A stretch of DNA of 64,000 nucleotides, from positions 4,681,501 through 4,745,500 of the forward strand of contig NZ_CP108430.1 in assembly GCF_041435335.1 (NCBI RefSeq). The letters run 5' to 3'. The notes beneath the pieces are model-generated. The model saw only the letters and a program-made list of their open reading frames with translations, did no database searches and had not been told where the DNA came from. Origin of the DNA: Streptomyces sp. NBC_01283 (GTDB lineage Bacteria; Actinomycetota; Actinomycetes; Streptomycetales; Streptomycetaceae). Within the stretch, counting starts at the first letter, position 1. The number at the start of each line of letters is the position of its first letter. This document shows positions 44,396 through 53,557 of this stretch, piece after piece. Position numbers and translations under genes: made by a program.

Positions 44396-46173
44396 AGCGG
44401 CGGCTCCAATCGGGCTATCGCACGCAGGGCCTTGGGCGTGAAGCGGGACATGAGGTGGGCGCCACGGGCCTCCGGAGTGACCGGGACCACGGCCTGGTTC
44501 TTGACGACCGCGCGCAGGATCGCGTTGGCGACCTTCTCCGGCGGGTAGTTCCGCAGGCCGTACAGGCGCGAGGTCTTCTTCTGGCGGCGCTTCTCCTCCT
44601 CGGCGTCGACGCCGGCGAAGCGAGTGGTCGCCGTGATGTTCGTGTTCACGAAGCCCGGGCATATCGCCGAGACCCCGATGCCCTGGCCCGCAAGCTCCGC
44701 GCGCAGGCACTCGCTGAGCATCAGGACCGCCGCCTTGGAGGTGCTGTAGGCGGGCAGGGCCTTGGACGGCTGATACGCCGCCGCGGAAGCGGTGTTGACG
44801 ATATGGCCGCCCTGGCCGCGCTCGGCCATCTGCTTGCCGAAGAGCCGGCAGCCGTGGATCACGCCCCACAGATTGACGTCGAGGACCTTCTTCCAGTCCT
44901 CGGGACTCGTGTCGAGGAAGGATCCGCTGATTCCTATCCCCGCGTTGTTCACCAGGACATCGACGATGCCGTAATCCCTGGCGACTTTCTCGGCGAGCTT
45001 CTCCATGGCCTGCTCGTCGGTGACGTCGACCGTCTCGCCCCAGGCCTCGGGGGCCCCGATCAGACGGGACATCTCCGCCGTGCGCGCCGCGCTCTCCGCG
45101 TCCCGGTCGACGGCCACGACGCGCGCGCCCGACTCGGCGAACGCGAAGGCGGTGGCCCGGCCGATGCCGCTGCCCGCGCCCGTGACCAGGACCAACTGGC
45201 CGCCGAAGCGATCGGCGTGCTTTCCCGTGGCCGCACTGGCGTTGACAGGCACGCCGTCCTCGTTCCTGGTGACGAAGTCCGTGATCCACGCCGACAGCTG
45301 GTCGGGCCGGGTGCGGGGCACCCAGTGCTTGGCAGGGATGCTGCGGCGCACCAACTCGGGTGCCCACAGTTCCAGTTCGTCGTAGAGCCGCTCCGAAAGG
45401 AAGATGTCGCCGGACGGCGTGATGAGCTGCACGGGGGCGTGGGCGTAGGCGTCGGCGCGGGGCCTGCGCATCCGAGCGCGGACGTTGTCGCGATAGAGCC
45501 ACGCTCCGTGCGCGGCATCCGACGGCAGCGACGACGTCGGGTAGTCGCCCGACGGAACCTTCTCCACGCGCTCGAGGATCTTCGGCCACCGCTTTCCGAG
45601 CGGTCCGCGCCAGGCGAGCTCGGGGAGCACCGGGGTGTGCAGCATGTACACGTACCAGGACTTGGCGCCCTGGCCGAGGAGCTGCCCGACCTTGCGGGGA
45701 GTGGGCCGGGTCATCCGCTTCTTGATCCAGTGCCCGAAGTGGTCGAGCGAGGGCCCCGACATCGAGGTGAAGGACGCGATGCGCCCTTGGGTGCGCTTGA
45801 CCGTCACGAACTCCCAGGCCTGCACCGAACCCCAGTCGTGGCCGACCAGATGCACCGGCTTGTCCGGGCTGACCGCGTCCGCGACGGCCACGAAGTCATC
45901 TGTCAGCTTCTCCAGCGTGAAGCCGCCGCGCAGCGGCTGCGGAGCCGTCGACCTGCCATGGCCTCGCACGTCGTAGAGCACGACGTGGAAGCGGTCGGCG
46001 AGGCGCTCGGCGACCTCCGACCAGACCTCCTTGGAGTCCGGATAGCCGTGGACGAGCAGCACCGTGGGCTGCGTCGGGTCGCCCAGCTCGGCGACGCACA
46101 GCTCCACCCCGCCCGTACGCACCCAGCGCTCGCGGGCGCCCTTGATCCCCTTGCTGATTCCTCCCGTGGTCAT
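44392..46173 (-). CDS. Alpha/beta hydrolase fused to short-chain dehydrogenase (EphD-like)
   Basis: A 593-residue two-domain protein. Residues about 20-300 are an alpha/beta hydrolase of the epoxide-hydrolase type: VLLVHGYPDSKEVW, nucleophile elbow VGHDWGSVQAW (Asp instead of Ser), and an HG-type oxyanion region. Residues about 325-590 are an SDR with TGAGSGIGRATAFAFAESGA, NNAGIG, NTASAAAY and the catalytic YSTSKAA. This organisation matches EphD of mycobacteria (Rv2214c), involved in lipid or mycolate-related epoxide handling. Streptomyces does not make mycolates, so the substrate must be another lipid. The ATG overlaps the M24 gene's stop by 4 bp. Confidence 0.9.
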   Translation of the reverse strand: MTTGGISKGIKGARERWVRTGGVELCVAELGDPTQPTVLLVHGYPDSKEVWSEVAERLADRFHVVLYDVRGHGRSTAPQPLRGGFTLEKLTDDFVAVADAVSPDKPVHLVGHDWGSVQAWEFVTVKRTQGRIASFTSMSGPSLDHFGHWIKKRMTRPTPRKVGQLLGQGAKSWYVYMLHTPVLPELAWRGPLGKRWPKILERVEKVPSGDYPTSSLPSDAAHGAWLYRDNVRARMRRPRADAYAHAPVQLITPSGDIFLSERLYDELELWAPELVRRSIPAKHWVPRTRPDQLSAWITDFVTRNEDGVPVNASAATGKHADRFGGQLVLVTGAGSGIGRATAFAFAESGARVVAVDRDAESAARTAEMSRLIGAPEAWGETVDVTDEQAMEKLAEKVARDYGIVDVLVNNAGIGISGSFLDTSPEDWKKVLDVNLWGVIHGCRLFGKQMAERGQGGHIVNTASAAAYQPSKALPAYSTSKAAVLMLSECLRAELAGQGIGVSAICPGFVNTNITATTRFAGVDAEEEKRRQKKTSRLYGLRNYPPEKVANAILRAVVKNQAVVPVTPEARGAHLMSRFTPKALRAIARLEPPL

Positions 46174-47021
46174 GCGGCGGCCCTCTCTTCAGCCCAGCGC
46201 CGCACATGCGGCAGATCGTCATCCAGCCAGAACGCGCTCTGCTCGGGGTCCTTGGAGTCGGTGACGACCAGGATCTCCTCGAACTTCGCGCCCGTACCCC
46301 TGAATCCGAGGTGCGGTTCGACCGCCCAGAGCCCCTTCTGGGGCGGGTGGTCGGAGAATTTGTACGGCGACCAGAGCGGCGACCAGCCGTCCCGATGGCC
46401 ATGGATCGCGTCGCTCGCAAGCCCCTTCAGGGACTGGGTGCCGAAGCCGAAGACGTTCGGCGACAGCCGGCGCTCCTTGACCCGGTCGACCTTGTGCGCG
46501 ATGACTCCGAAGGGATACGCGCGATGGCGGTTCGCATAGCCCTGGCGGACCATGAGCCGCTCCACGTCCTCATAGATCTCACGCAGCGGGCGGCGCTCAC
46601 GCACCTCGCGCAGGAGCAGCTCGCGGTGCGCCTCCAGGTCGGCGAGCAGCTTGTCGTGCACGGGATTGAGGCCGAGGCAGCCCGAGTAGCCGATGTCCGC
46701 CGTGTATCCCTTGTAGACCGGGGCCATGTCGAGGATGAAGGGCATCCCCGGCTCAAGGCGGCGGTTGGTGGGGAAGAACTGCAGCGGTATCCGGAAGTTC
46801 ACGAACGCCGTGCGGTCCCCGAACCAGGCGAAGGGCAGGTGGAACCAGTCCCGCACACCCCGCTCACGCAGCCACTCACGCTGCATCCGCGCCGCCTCGC
46901 GCTCGGTCACACCCGGCTTGAGCTGCGCCGCGACCGCCTCCGCGCATTCATACGCGAGGGTCTGCACTTCCCTGAACCCCCGCAGTTCCGCGGAGAGTTC
47001 ACCTGCCACTGCTGAGGTCAT
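46170..47021 (-). CDS. M24 family metallopeptidase (Xaa-Pro type, creatinase fold)
   Basis: A 283-residue pita-bread fold protein. Conserved metal ligands are suggested by MPFILDMAPVYKGYTADIGYS (two Asp) and EPHLGFRGTGAKFEEILVVTD (Glu), with the HKVDR and RHRAYPFGVI stretches in the middle. Some M24 proteins are peptidases, others have lost activity; HGHRDGWSPLWSPYKFS is an unusual insert. The start at 47021 has GGACGGTGG upstream. It is the first gene of the operon that ends with the MerR gene; M24-EphD pairs are seen in mycobacteria as well, as I recall. Confidence 0.82.
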   Translation of the reverse strand: MTSAVAGELSAELRGFREVQTLAYECAEAVAAQLKPGVTEREAARMQREWLRERGVRDWFHLPFAWFGDRTAFVNFRIPLQFFPTNRRLEPGMPFILDMAPVYKGYTADIGYSGCLGLNPVHDKLLADLEAHRELLLREVRERRPLREIYEDVERLMVRQGYANRHRAYPFGVIAHKVDRVKERRLSPNVFGFGTQSLKGLASDAIHGHRDGWSPLWSPYKFSDHPPQKGLWAVEPHLGFRGTGAKFEEILVVTDSKDPEQSAFWLDDDLPHVRRWAEERAAA

Positions 47022-47067
47022 GCCACCGTCCGTCCGTGTCCGGTCCATCGCAGTACGCGTCCGTAAC

Positions 47068-47089
47068 TTGACACTGATGAATGTGACAA
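47068..47089. promoter_or_regulatory. Palindromic operator candidate for the M24-EphD operon
   Basis: TTGACAC-N8-GTGACAA (47068-47074 and 47083-47089) is a near-perfect inverted repeat lying 50 bp upstream of the M24 start. A minus-strand -35-like TTGACG lies about 17 bp outside it, so the palindrome would cover the -10 region. This spacing is usual for TetR/MerR-type regulation. Binding by the operon's own MerR protein is possible but unproven. Confidence 0.5.
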
Positions 47090-47268
47090 TGCTCAGCGGC
47101 TACGTCAATAGCTGAGCCCGAGCCGGTCCTGACTCCGGGGAAAGCTGCGGGGTATCCCCCAGGGGGCGACCTCAGGACGACCCCTACGGGCCCGTAATAC
47201 CCGAGAGTGAGGCGAGGACAGCACCCTGGTCTGACGCCTGATGTGGTCTGCGCCACTACCTTCGAAAT

Positions 47269-48282
47269 GTGACTGTGATCGCGACCGAAAGCCTGAGCAA
47301 GCGGTTCCCGAGGGTGACCGCGCTTGACCGGCTCTCCATGGACATCGGGACCGGTGTGACCGGACTCGTCGGAGCCAATGGAGCCGGCAAGTCCACACTG
47401 ATCAAGATCCTGCTGGGTCTGTCCCCCGCCACGGAGGGCACCGCCGCTGTGCTCGGCCTCGACGTCGCCACCAGTGGCGGCCAGATCCGTGAGCGTGTCG
47501 GCTATATGCCCGAGCACGACTGCCTGCCGCCCGACGTCTCGGCCACCGAGTTCGTCGTCCACATGGCGCGCATGTCGGGACTGCCGCCCACGGCGGCCCG
47601 CGAGCGCACCGCGGACACCCTGCGGCACGTGGGTCTGTACGAGGAGCGCTACCGACCCATCGGGGGCTACTCGACCGGCATGAAGCAGCGCGTGAAGCTC
47701 GCGCAGGCCCTCGTCCACGACCCCGACCTGGTCTTCCTGGACGAACCGACCAACGGCCTCGACCCCGTGGGCCGCGACGAGATGCTCGGCCTCATCCGCC
47801 GCATCCACACGGACTTCGGCATCTCCGTCCTGGTCACCTCGCACCTGCTCGGCGAGCTGGAGCGCACCTGCGACCACGTCGTCGTCATCGACGGCGGCAA
47901 GCTCCTGCGGTCCAGCTCCACCACAGACTTCACCCAGACCACCACGACGCTGGCCGTCGAGGTGACGGACACCGACGAACACCCCGACGGCACCAAGGCG
48001 TTCCAGGAGGCCTTGCGGGGCCGAGGGGGCACCACCCACGAGGGAAGCGGCCTGCCCGGTGCCGGGCACACCGTGCTGCTCGAGGCGGCCGGCGAGGAGA
48101 CGTACGACCTGGTCCGTGATCTCGTCGCGGAGCTCGGCCTCGGCCTGGTCCGGATGGAACAGCGCAGGCACCACATCGCAGAGGTCTTCCAGTCCGAACA
48201 GACCGCACGGCCCGAGCCGTCCGGACAGCCTCAGCAGTCCGGCAAGGAAGAGCGGAAGGAGGCGGTCCGTCATGGCGGTTGA
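47269..48282 (+). CDS. ABC transporter ATP-binding protein (first pair)
   Basis: A 337-residue ATPase. Walker A is GANGAGKST (about residues 35-43), the signature YSTGMKQRVKLAQALVHDP, and Walker B LVFLDEPTNGLDP. The C-terminal part after residue 230 is acidic and helical, resembling the regulatory tail of drug- or lipid-export ATPases. It is the first gene of a four-gene set with two ATPases and two permeases. The GTG start directly follows AAAT and a -10-like TACCTT (47257-47262) with no SD, so the mRNA may be leaderless. The substrate is unknown. Confidence 0.92.
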   Translation: MTVIATESLSKRFPRVTALDRLSMDIGTGVTGLVGANGAGKSTLIKILLGLSPATEGTAAVLGLDVATSGGQIRERVGYMPEHDCLPPDVSATEFVVHMARMSGLPPTAARERTADTLRHVGLYEERYRPIGGYSTGMKQRVKLAQALVHDPDLVFLDEPTNGLDPVGRDEMLGLIRRIHTDFGISVLVTSHLLGELERTCDHVVVIDGGKLLRSSSTTDFTQTTTTLAVEVTDTDEHPDGTKAFQEALRGRGGTTHEGSGLPGAGHTVLLEAAGEETYDLVRDLVAELGLGLVRMEQRRHHIAEVFQSEQTARPEPSGQPQQSGKEERKEAVRHGG

Positions 48283-49177
48283 GCAGCCCCCGGCACACGC
48301 CGGCGAACAGACCCAGATCCACAACATCGGCTATCGCAACTACGACGGCCCGCGCCTGGGCCGCGCCTATGCCCGCCGCTCCCTCTTCTCACAGAGCCTG
48401 CGCGGTGCCTACGGACTCGGCCGCTCGGCCAAGTCCAAGGTCCTCCCCATGATCCTCTTCGCGGTGATGTGCGTACCCGCCGCGATCATGGTGGCCGTCG
48501 CCGTGACCACCAAGGCGAACGAACTCCCCCTCGACTACACCCGCTACGCGATCGTTCTGCAGGCCGTCATCAGTCTCTATCTCGCCGCCCAGGCGCCCCA
48601 GACGGTCTCGCGCGACCTGCGCTTCAAGACCGTCCCCCTCTACTTCTCCCGCCCCATCGAGCACAGCGACTACGTGCGCGCCAAGTTCGCGGCGATGGCA
48701 TCGGCGCTCTTCGTCCTCACGGCCGCACCGCTGCTCGTCCTCTACGTAGGGGCGCTGCTCGCCAAGCTCGACTTCGCGGACCAGACCAAGGGCTTCGCCC
48801 AGGGGCTCGTGTCCGTGGCGCTGCTCTCGCTCCTCTTCTCCGGCATCGCGCTCATCGTCTCGGCGATCACACCCCGCCGCGGCTTCGGGATCGCCGCGGT
48901 CATCGCCGTGCTGACCATCAGCTACGGAGCGGTGTCCACGGTCCAGGCCATCGCCTACGAACAGGGCAGCACCGACGCCATCGCCTGGCTCGGCCTCTTC
49001 TCGCCGATCACGCTCATCGACGGCGTACAGACCGCCTTCCTCGGCGCGACCTCCGCCTTCCCCGGAGGGGAAGGCCCCTCGTCCGGCACGGGCGTGGTCT
49101 ACGTGATCGTCGTCCTCGCCCTCATCGCGGGCTGCTACGGCGCACTGATGCGCCGCTACCGAAAGGTCGGGCTGTGA
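48272..49177 (+). CDS. ABC transporter permease (first pair)
   Basis: A 301-residue membrane protein of the ABC-2 type with about six helices (for example VLPMILFAVMCVPAAIMVAVAV and ALLSLLFSGIALIVSAI) and the conserved FSRPIEHSDYVRAKFAAM loop. The N-terminus carries YRNYDGPRLGR, a known lead-in of this permease type. It overlaps the ATPase by 11 bp. A -YIR-like G-rich turn, GGEGPSSGTG, lies before the last helix. Confidence 0.88.
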   Translation: MAVEQPPAHAGEQTQIHNIGYRNYDGPRLGRAYARRSLFSQSLRGAYGLGRSAKSKVLPMILFAVMCVPAAIMVAVAVTTKANELPLDYTRYAIVLQAVISLYLAAQAPQTVSRDLRFKTVPLYFSRPIEHSDYVRAKFAAMASALFVLTAAPLLVLYVGALLAKLDFADQTKGFAQGLVSVALLSLLFSGIALIVSAITPRRGFGIAAVIAVLTISYGAVSTVQAIAYEQGSTDAIAWLGLFSPITLIDGVQTAFLGATSAFPGGEGPSSGTGVVYVIVVLALIAGCYGALMRRYRKVGL

Positions 49178-50085
49178 GCACCCTCAACATCGACCACACC
49201 AGCCGCTGGTTCGGCAACGTGGTGGCGGTCAACGACATCACGATGAACGTGGGTCCGGGCGTCACCGGCCTCCTCGGCCCGAACGGCGCGGGCAAGTCCA
49301 CCCTCATCAACATGATGGGCGGCTTCCTCGCCCCCTCCACCGGCAGCGTCACCCTCGACGCCAAGCCGATCTGGCGCAACGAACAGATCTACAAGGACAT
49401 CGGCATCGTCCCCGAGCGCGAGGCGATGTACGACTTCCTCACCGGACTCGAATTCGTCGTCGCCAACGCCGAACTGCACGGCCTGGACAAGCGGGCCGCG
49501 CACAAGGCCCTCGCCACGGTCGAGATGGAGTACGCGCAGGACCGCAAGATCTCGACGTACAGCAAGGGCATGCGCCAGCGCGTGAAGATGGCGTCCGCCC
49601 TCGTCCACGAGCCGTCCGTGCTCCTGCTGGACGAGCCGTTCAACGGCATGGACCCCCGTCAGCGCATGCAGCTGATGGACCTGCTGCGGCGCATGGGCGA
49701 CGAGGGCCGCACGGTCCTGTTCTCCTCGCACATCCTCGAAGAGGTCGAGCAACTCGCCTCGCACATCGAGGTGATCGTGGCAGGCCGGCACGCGGCGAGC
49801 GGTGACTTCCGCAAGATCCGGCGCCTGATGACCGACCGCCCGCACCGCTACCTCGTGCGTTCCAGCGACGACCGCGCCCTGGCCGCCGCCCTGATCGCAG
49901 ACCCGTCGACGGCAGGAATCGAAGTCGACCTCAAGGAAGGCGCCCTGCGCATCCAAGCCATCGACTTCGGGCGCTTCACCGCCCTGTTGCCACGCATCGC
50001 CCGCGATCACGACATCCGGCTCCTCACGGTCTCGCCCTCGGACGAGTCCCTCGAGTCGGTCTTCTCCTATCTCGTCGCGGCCTGA
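49174..50085 (+). CDS. ABC transporter ATP-binding protein (second pair)
   Basis: A 303-residue ATPase with Walker A GPNGAGKSTLINMM, signature YSKGMRQRVKMASALVHEP and Walker B VLLLDEPFNGMDP. It starts with GTG overlapping the stop of the permease by four bases. The C-terminal 80 residues after the ATPase core (DFRKIRRLMTDRPHRYLVRSSDDR...) form a regulatory part common in these exporters. The two ATPases differ enough to serve one heteromeric exporter or two related ones. Confidence 0.92.
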   Translation: MSTLNIDHTSRWFGNVVAVNDITMNVGPGVTGLLGPNGAGKSTLINMMGGFLAPSTGSVTLDAKPIWRNEQIYKDIGIVPEREAMYDFLTGLEFVVANAELHGLDKRAAHKALATVEMEYAQDRKISTYSKGMRQRVKMASALVHEPSVLLLDEPFNGMDPRQRMQLMDLLRRMGDEGRTVLFSSHILEEVEQLASHIEVIVAGRHAASGDFRKIRRLMTDRPHRYLVRSSDDRALAAALIADPSTAGIEVDLKEGALRIQAIDFGRFTALLPRIARDHDIRLLTVSPSDESLESVFSYLVAA

Positions 50086-50096
50086 AGGGAGCCATC

Positions 50097-50816
50097 GTGT
50101 ACGACCCCACTGTCGCCCGGCTCACCTACCGGGCCCTGCTCGGCCGCCGCCGGGCTCTGATCCTCATGGCCCTGCCCGTCCTGCTGATCGTCATCTCCGC
50201 GGCGGTCCGGGGATTCAGCGGCGCCGACGACCAGGTCGCCTCCGACCTTCTCGGCGGCTTCGCGCTCGCCACGATGGTGCCGATCATCGGTGTCATCGCG
50301 GGCACCGGAGCCATCGGCCCGGAGATCGACGACGGCTCCGTCGTCTATCTCCTCTCCAAGCCGTTCAAGCGGCCCACGATCATCCTCACCAAGCTCACCG
50401 TCGCCATCGCCGTGACCATGGCCTTCTCCGCGGTCCCGACGTTCATCGCGGGCATGATCCTGAACGGCAACGGCCAGCAGATCGCCATCGCCTACACGAT
50501 CGCCGCCCTGGTCGCCTCCATCGCGTACGCCGCGCTCTTCCTGCTCCTGGGCACCATCACCCGGCACGCGGTGGTCTTCGGGCTCGTCTACGCCCTTGTA
50601 TGGGAGGCGCTGTTCGGGACCCTGGTCCCCGGGGCTCGCACGCTCAGCGTCCAGCAGTGGTCGCTCGCCGTCGCCCAGAAGACCGCAGGCGGCGACCTGG
50701 TCACCTCGGACGTCGGACTGCCGGTCGCCACGGTGCTCCTCATCGGCGTCACGGTCCTCGCCACCTGGTACGCGGGGCAGAAGCTCCGGTCGCTGACGCT
50801 GGCCGGGGAGGAGTAA
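50097..50816 (+). CDS. ABC transporter permease (second pair)
   Basis: A 239-residue ABC-2-type permease with six hydrophobic helices, including LILMALPVLLIVISAAVRGF, FALATMVPIIGVIAGTGAIGPEIDDGSVVYLLSKPFKRPTIIL (typical loop) and VLLIGVTVLATWYAGQKL. It starts GTG 12 bp past the ATPase with AAGGGA as SD. Together the four genes (47.3-50.8 kb) form an exporter set similar to antibiotic or lipid exporters; the substrate cannot be told. Confidence 0.9.
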   Translation: MYDPTVARLTYRALLGRRRALILMALPVLLIVISAAVRGFSGADDQVASDLLGGFALATMVPIIGVIAGTGAIGPEIDDGSVVYLLSKPFKRPTIILTKLTVAIAVTMAFSAVPTFIAGMILNGNGQQIAIAYTIAALVASIAYAALFLLLGTITRHAVVFGLVYALVWEALFGTLVPGARTLSVQQWSLAVAQKTAGGDLVTSDVGLPVATVLLIGVTVLATWYAGQKLRSLTLAGEE

Positions 50817-50923
50817 TCAATTCGGTGGCGGACATATCGGGGCGCGGGCACAGTAGTGGGTGTCACCGAGTTGGTGTCACCGCGCCACGACCCTGGCGCC
50901 CGTTTACCGGGAGAGGAGCCGAC

Positions 50924-50983
50924 GTGTCCCGCACCAGTCCGTCGAGCTCCCGGCAGGGCAGCCCGCGGCAGGCCTCGGAGTAG
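50924..50983 (+). CDS. Short ORF with strong ribosome site (19 codons)
   Basis: GTG-initiated MSRTSPSSSRQGSPRQASE ends at TAG (50981-50983). The SD GAGAGGAG (50911-50918) is placed 5 bp before the start, better than for many neighbouring genes. The product is a serine/arginine-rich peptide with no hydrophobic part. It lies in the 324-bp gap 50817-51140 between the exporter and a HAD gene, downstream of a doubled GGTGTCACCG. The gap otherwise contains a long terminator hairpin. It may be a chance ORF. Confidence 0.3.
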   Translation: MSRTSPSSSRQGSPRQASE

Positions 50984-51073
50984 TTACTCACTCCGTCGAG
51001 CCGGCCCACGGGATGGCCCGGGGCGGCCGCTTCGAGCGCGCACTTCACTGCGCGGGCCGCCCACCCGACATCG

Positions 51074-51114
51074 CACTGAGCCGGGCACCGCATGTCGGTG
51101 CCCGGCTCAGTGCG
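51074..51114. terminator. Very stable hairpin between convergent genes
   Basis: A 17-bp perfect stem: GCACTGAGCCGGGCACC (51074-51090) with 51098-51114 and a 7-nt loop. It lies between the short ORF / exporter operon and the convergent HAD gene (stop 51141), acting in both directions. Confidence 0.88.
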
Positions 51115-51140
51115 TGCGGGGCGTGACGCCCACACAAAGG

Positions 51141-51965
51141 TCAGCCGAGGAGCTTCTCCAGGACGACCGCGATGCCGTCGTCCTCGTTCGACGCAGTCAC
51201 CTCGTCGGCGACCGTCTTGAGCTCCTCATGGGCGTTGGCCATCGCCACGCCGTGCGCCGCCCAGCCGAACATCGGGATGTCGTTGGGCATGTCGCCGAAG
51301 GCGATCGTGTCGGCGGCCTTCGCGCCCAGGCGGCGGGCCGCGAGGGACAGACCGGTCGCCTTGGAGAGGCCGAGGGGGAGCAGCTCGACGATGCCCTCGC
51401 CGGCCATCGTCACGCCGACCAGACCGCCCGCCACCTCACGCGCCACCGCGGCGAGCGCGTCGTCGCTCAGGCCAGGATGCTGGACGTACACCTTGTTCAG
51501 CGGAGCCGCCCACAGCTCGGCGACATCGGTGAACGGGACGGCGGGCAGCGGGCCGTCCTGGACCACGTACCCAGGTCCCACGATCACCTCGCCGTCGAGG
51601 CCGTCACGGCTCGCGGCCAGCGCCAGCGGGCCGATCTCCGCCTCCATCTTGGCGAGGGCGATACCGGCCAGCTGCCGGTCGAGCGTGACCGACGTGAGCA
51701 GCCGGTGCTCGCCCGCGTGGTAGACCTGCGCGCCCTGCCCGCACACCGCGAGGCCGTCATAGCCCAGGTCGTCGAGGATGTGCCGGGTCCAGGGCACGGC
51801 ACGACCGGTGACGATGATGTGCGCGGCGCCCGCCGCGGTCGCCGCGGTGAGCGCGTCGCGTGTACGCGCCGAGACCGTGTCGTCGGAGCGCAGCAACGTT
51901 CCGTCGAGATCGGTCGCGACGAGCTTGTACGGGAAGGACGGGGTGACGGGAGCAGGGTGGCTCAC
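51141..51965 (-). CDS. HAD-IIB (Cof-type) hydrolase, second paralogue, coupled to serS
   Basis: A 274-residue Cof phosphatase with [90 protein letters not shown]. Compared with the copy at 39323-40210 it lacks the N-terminal linker. Its GTG start overlaps the serS stop by four bases (GTGA), so it is translated by coupling to serS. Its substrate is unknown; a housekeeping role in clearing misacylation or nucleotide by-products is only speculation. Confidence 0.88.
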   Translation of the reverse strand: MSHPAPVTPSFPYKLVATDLDGTLLRSDDTVSARTRDALTAATAAGAAHIIVTGRAVPWTRHILDDLGYDGLAVCGQGAQVYHAGEHRLLTSVTLDRQLAGIALAKMEAEIGPLALAASRDGLDGEVIVGPGYVVQDGPLPAVPFTDVAELWAAPLNKVYVQHPGLSDDALAAVAREVAGGLVGVTMAGEGIVELLPLGLSKATGLSLAARRLGAKAADTIAFGDMPNDIPMFGWAAHGVAMANAHEELKTVADEVTASNEDDGIAVVLEKLLG

Positions 51966-53251
51966 TTGTTGATGGGCTCCAGGATCTCTCGTCCCCCGAG
52001 GTACGGACGCAGGACCTCGGGCACCCATACGGATCCGTCGGCCTGCTGGTGGTTCTCCAGGAGGGCGACGATCGTGCGCGGGACGGCGCAGAGCGTGCCG
52101 TTCAGCGTCGCGAGCGGCTGCGTCACCTTCTTGCCGTCGCTCTCCTCGCGCATCCGGATCGACAGACGGCGGGACTGGAAGGTGTTGCAGTTCGACGCGG
52201 ACGTCAGCTCGCGGTACTTGCCCTGCGTCGGGATCCACGCCTCGCAGTCGAACTTCCGCGAGGCCGAGGAGCCCAGGTCACCCGTGGCCACGTCGATCAC
52301 CTGGAACGGCAGACCGAGGCCGGTCAGCCACTGCTTCTCCCACTCCAGGAGCCGCTGGTGCTCGTTCTCCGCGTCCGCCGGGTCGACGTACGAGAACATC
52401 TCGACCTTGTCGAACTGGTGCACGCGGAAGATGCCGCGGGTGTCCTTGCCGTACGTGCCGGCCTCGCGGCGGAAGCACGGCGAGAAGCCCGCGTACCGCA
52501 GGGGCAGCTTGTCGGCGTCGATGATCTCGTCCATGTGGTAACCGGCGAGCGCGACCTCGGAGGTGCCGACCAGGTAGTAGTCGTCCTTCTCCAGGTGGTA
52601 GACGTTCTCGGCGGCCTGGCCGAGGAAGCCCGTGCCCTCCATGGCGCGCGGGCGGACCAGGGCGGGCGTCAGCATCGGGATGAACCCGGCCTCCGTCGCC
52701 TGCGCGATCGCCGCGTTCACCAGGGCCAGTTCGAGCAGGGCGCCGACACCGGTCAGGTAGTAGAAGCGCGAGCCCGAGACCTTCGCGCCGCGCTCGACGT
52801 CGATGGCGCCGAGCATCTCGCCGAGCTCCAGGTGGTCCTTGGGCTCGAAGCCTTCGGCCGCGAAGTCGCGCGGAGTGCCGATGGTGTCGAGGACGACGAA
52901 GTCCTCCTCGCCGCCGACCGGGACGTCCGGGTGCACGAGGTTGCCCAGCTGGCCAAGGAGGCGCTTGGTCTCCTCGTCGGCCTCGTCCTGGGCGGCGTTG
53001 GCCGCCTTGACGGCGGCGGAGAGCTCGCCGGCCTTCTTCAGGAGCTCGGCCTTCTCGTCACCGGAGGCCTTGGGGATGAGCTTGCCGAGCGCCTTCTGCT
53101 CGGAACGGAGCTCGTCGAAGCGGAGCCCGGACGACCTGCGCCGCTCGTCGGCGGAGAGCAGGGCGTCGACAAGCGCGACGTCCTCTCCACGGGCGCGCTG
53201 GGAGGCGCGAACACGGTCGGGGTCCTCACGGAGCAGGCGAAGGTCAATCAC
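51962..53251 (-). CDS. serS: Seryl-tRNA synthetase
   Basis: A 429-residue class II tRNA synthetase that charges tRNA-Ser. The N-terminal coiled-coil arm (about residues 25-105, e.g. [33 protein letters not shown]) binds the tRNA. Class II motifs follow: motif 2 [25 protein letters not shown] and motif 3 with [16 protein letters not shown] start at 53251 ([17 protein letters not shown]), no strong SD. The stop overlaps the HAD start. The 706-bp gap upstream to pheA holds the main DnaA-box cluster. Confidence 0.96.
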   Translation of the reverse strand: MIDLRLLREDPDRVRASQRARGEDVALVDALLSADERRRSSGLRFDELRSEQKALGKLIPKASGDEKAELLKKAGELSAAVKAANAAQDEADEETKRLLGQLGNLVHPDVPVGGEEDFVVLDTIGTPRDFAAEGFEPKDHLELGEMLGAIDVERGAKVSGSRFYYLTGVGALLELALVNAAIAQATEAGFIPMLTPALVRPRAMEGTGFLGQAAENVYHLEKDDYYLVGTSEVALAGYHMDEIIDADKLPLRYAGFSPCFRREAGTYGKDTRGIFRVHQFDKVEMFSYVDPADAENEHQRLLEWEKQWLTGLGLPFQVIDVATGDLGSSASRKFDCEAWIPTQGKYRELTSASNCNTFQSRRLSIRMREESDGKKVTQPLATLNGTLCAVPRTIVALLENHQQADGSVWVPEVLRPYLGGREILEPINK

Positions 53252-53557
53252 CCCACCAGGCTACCGTCGAGCGGTTCCGGCTCTCGACTCGATATTCCAC
53301 TCCGAAGCGTTATGACCGATTTGCCGGAATGGGAATTCCCGAAAGGAACCCGCCGGTAACTCGACGAAAAATCGACAGAAATGAGCCATCGGCCGATCAC
53401 CGGTCGGCCGCCGCGCAGCCGTCGAGGGGTTGCCGCACCCCGCTCCGGACCCTCGCGTTCCGGGTCAATGAAAAGGGTGCCATTCCCCGAAATGGGGCAG
53501 AGCGGGCCCGCCCCCTTGACCCGATCCCCTTGTGTGGGCCCGGACTTGGGGGCGTGG

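Noticed and set aside
43463..45589. A 708-codon minus-strand frame seeming to fuse the metal-dependent hydrolase with upstream sequence.
   Set aside because: The upstream part is a shadow of the EphD-like gene; the real GTG start lies at 44395 with GTGA overlap.
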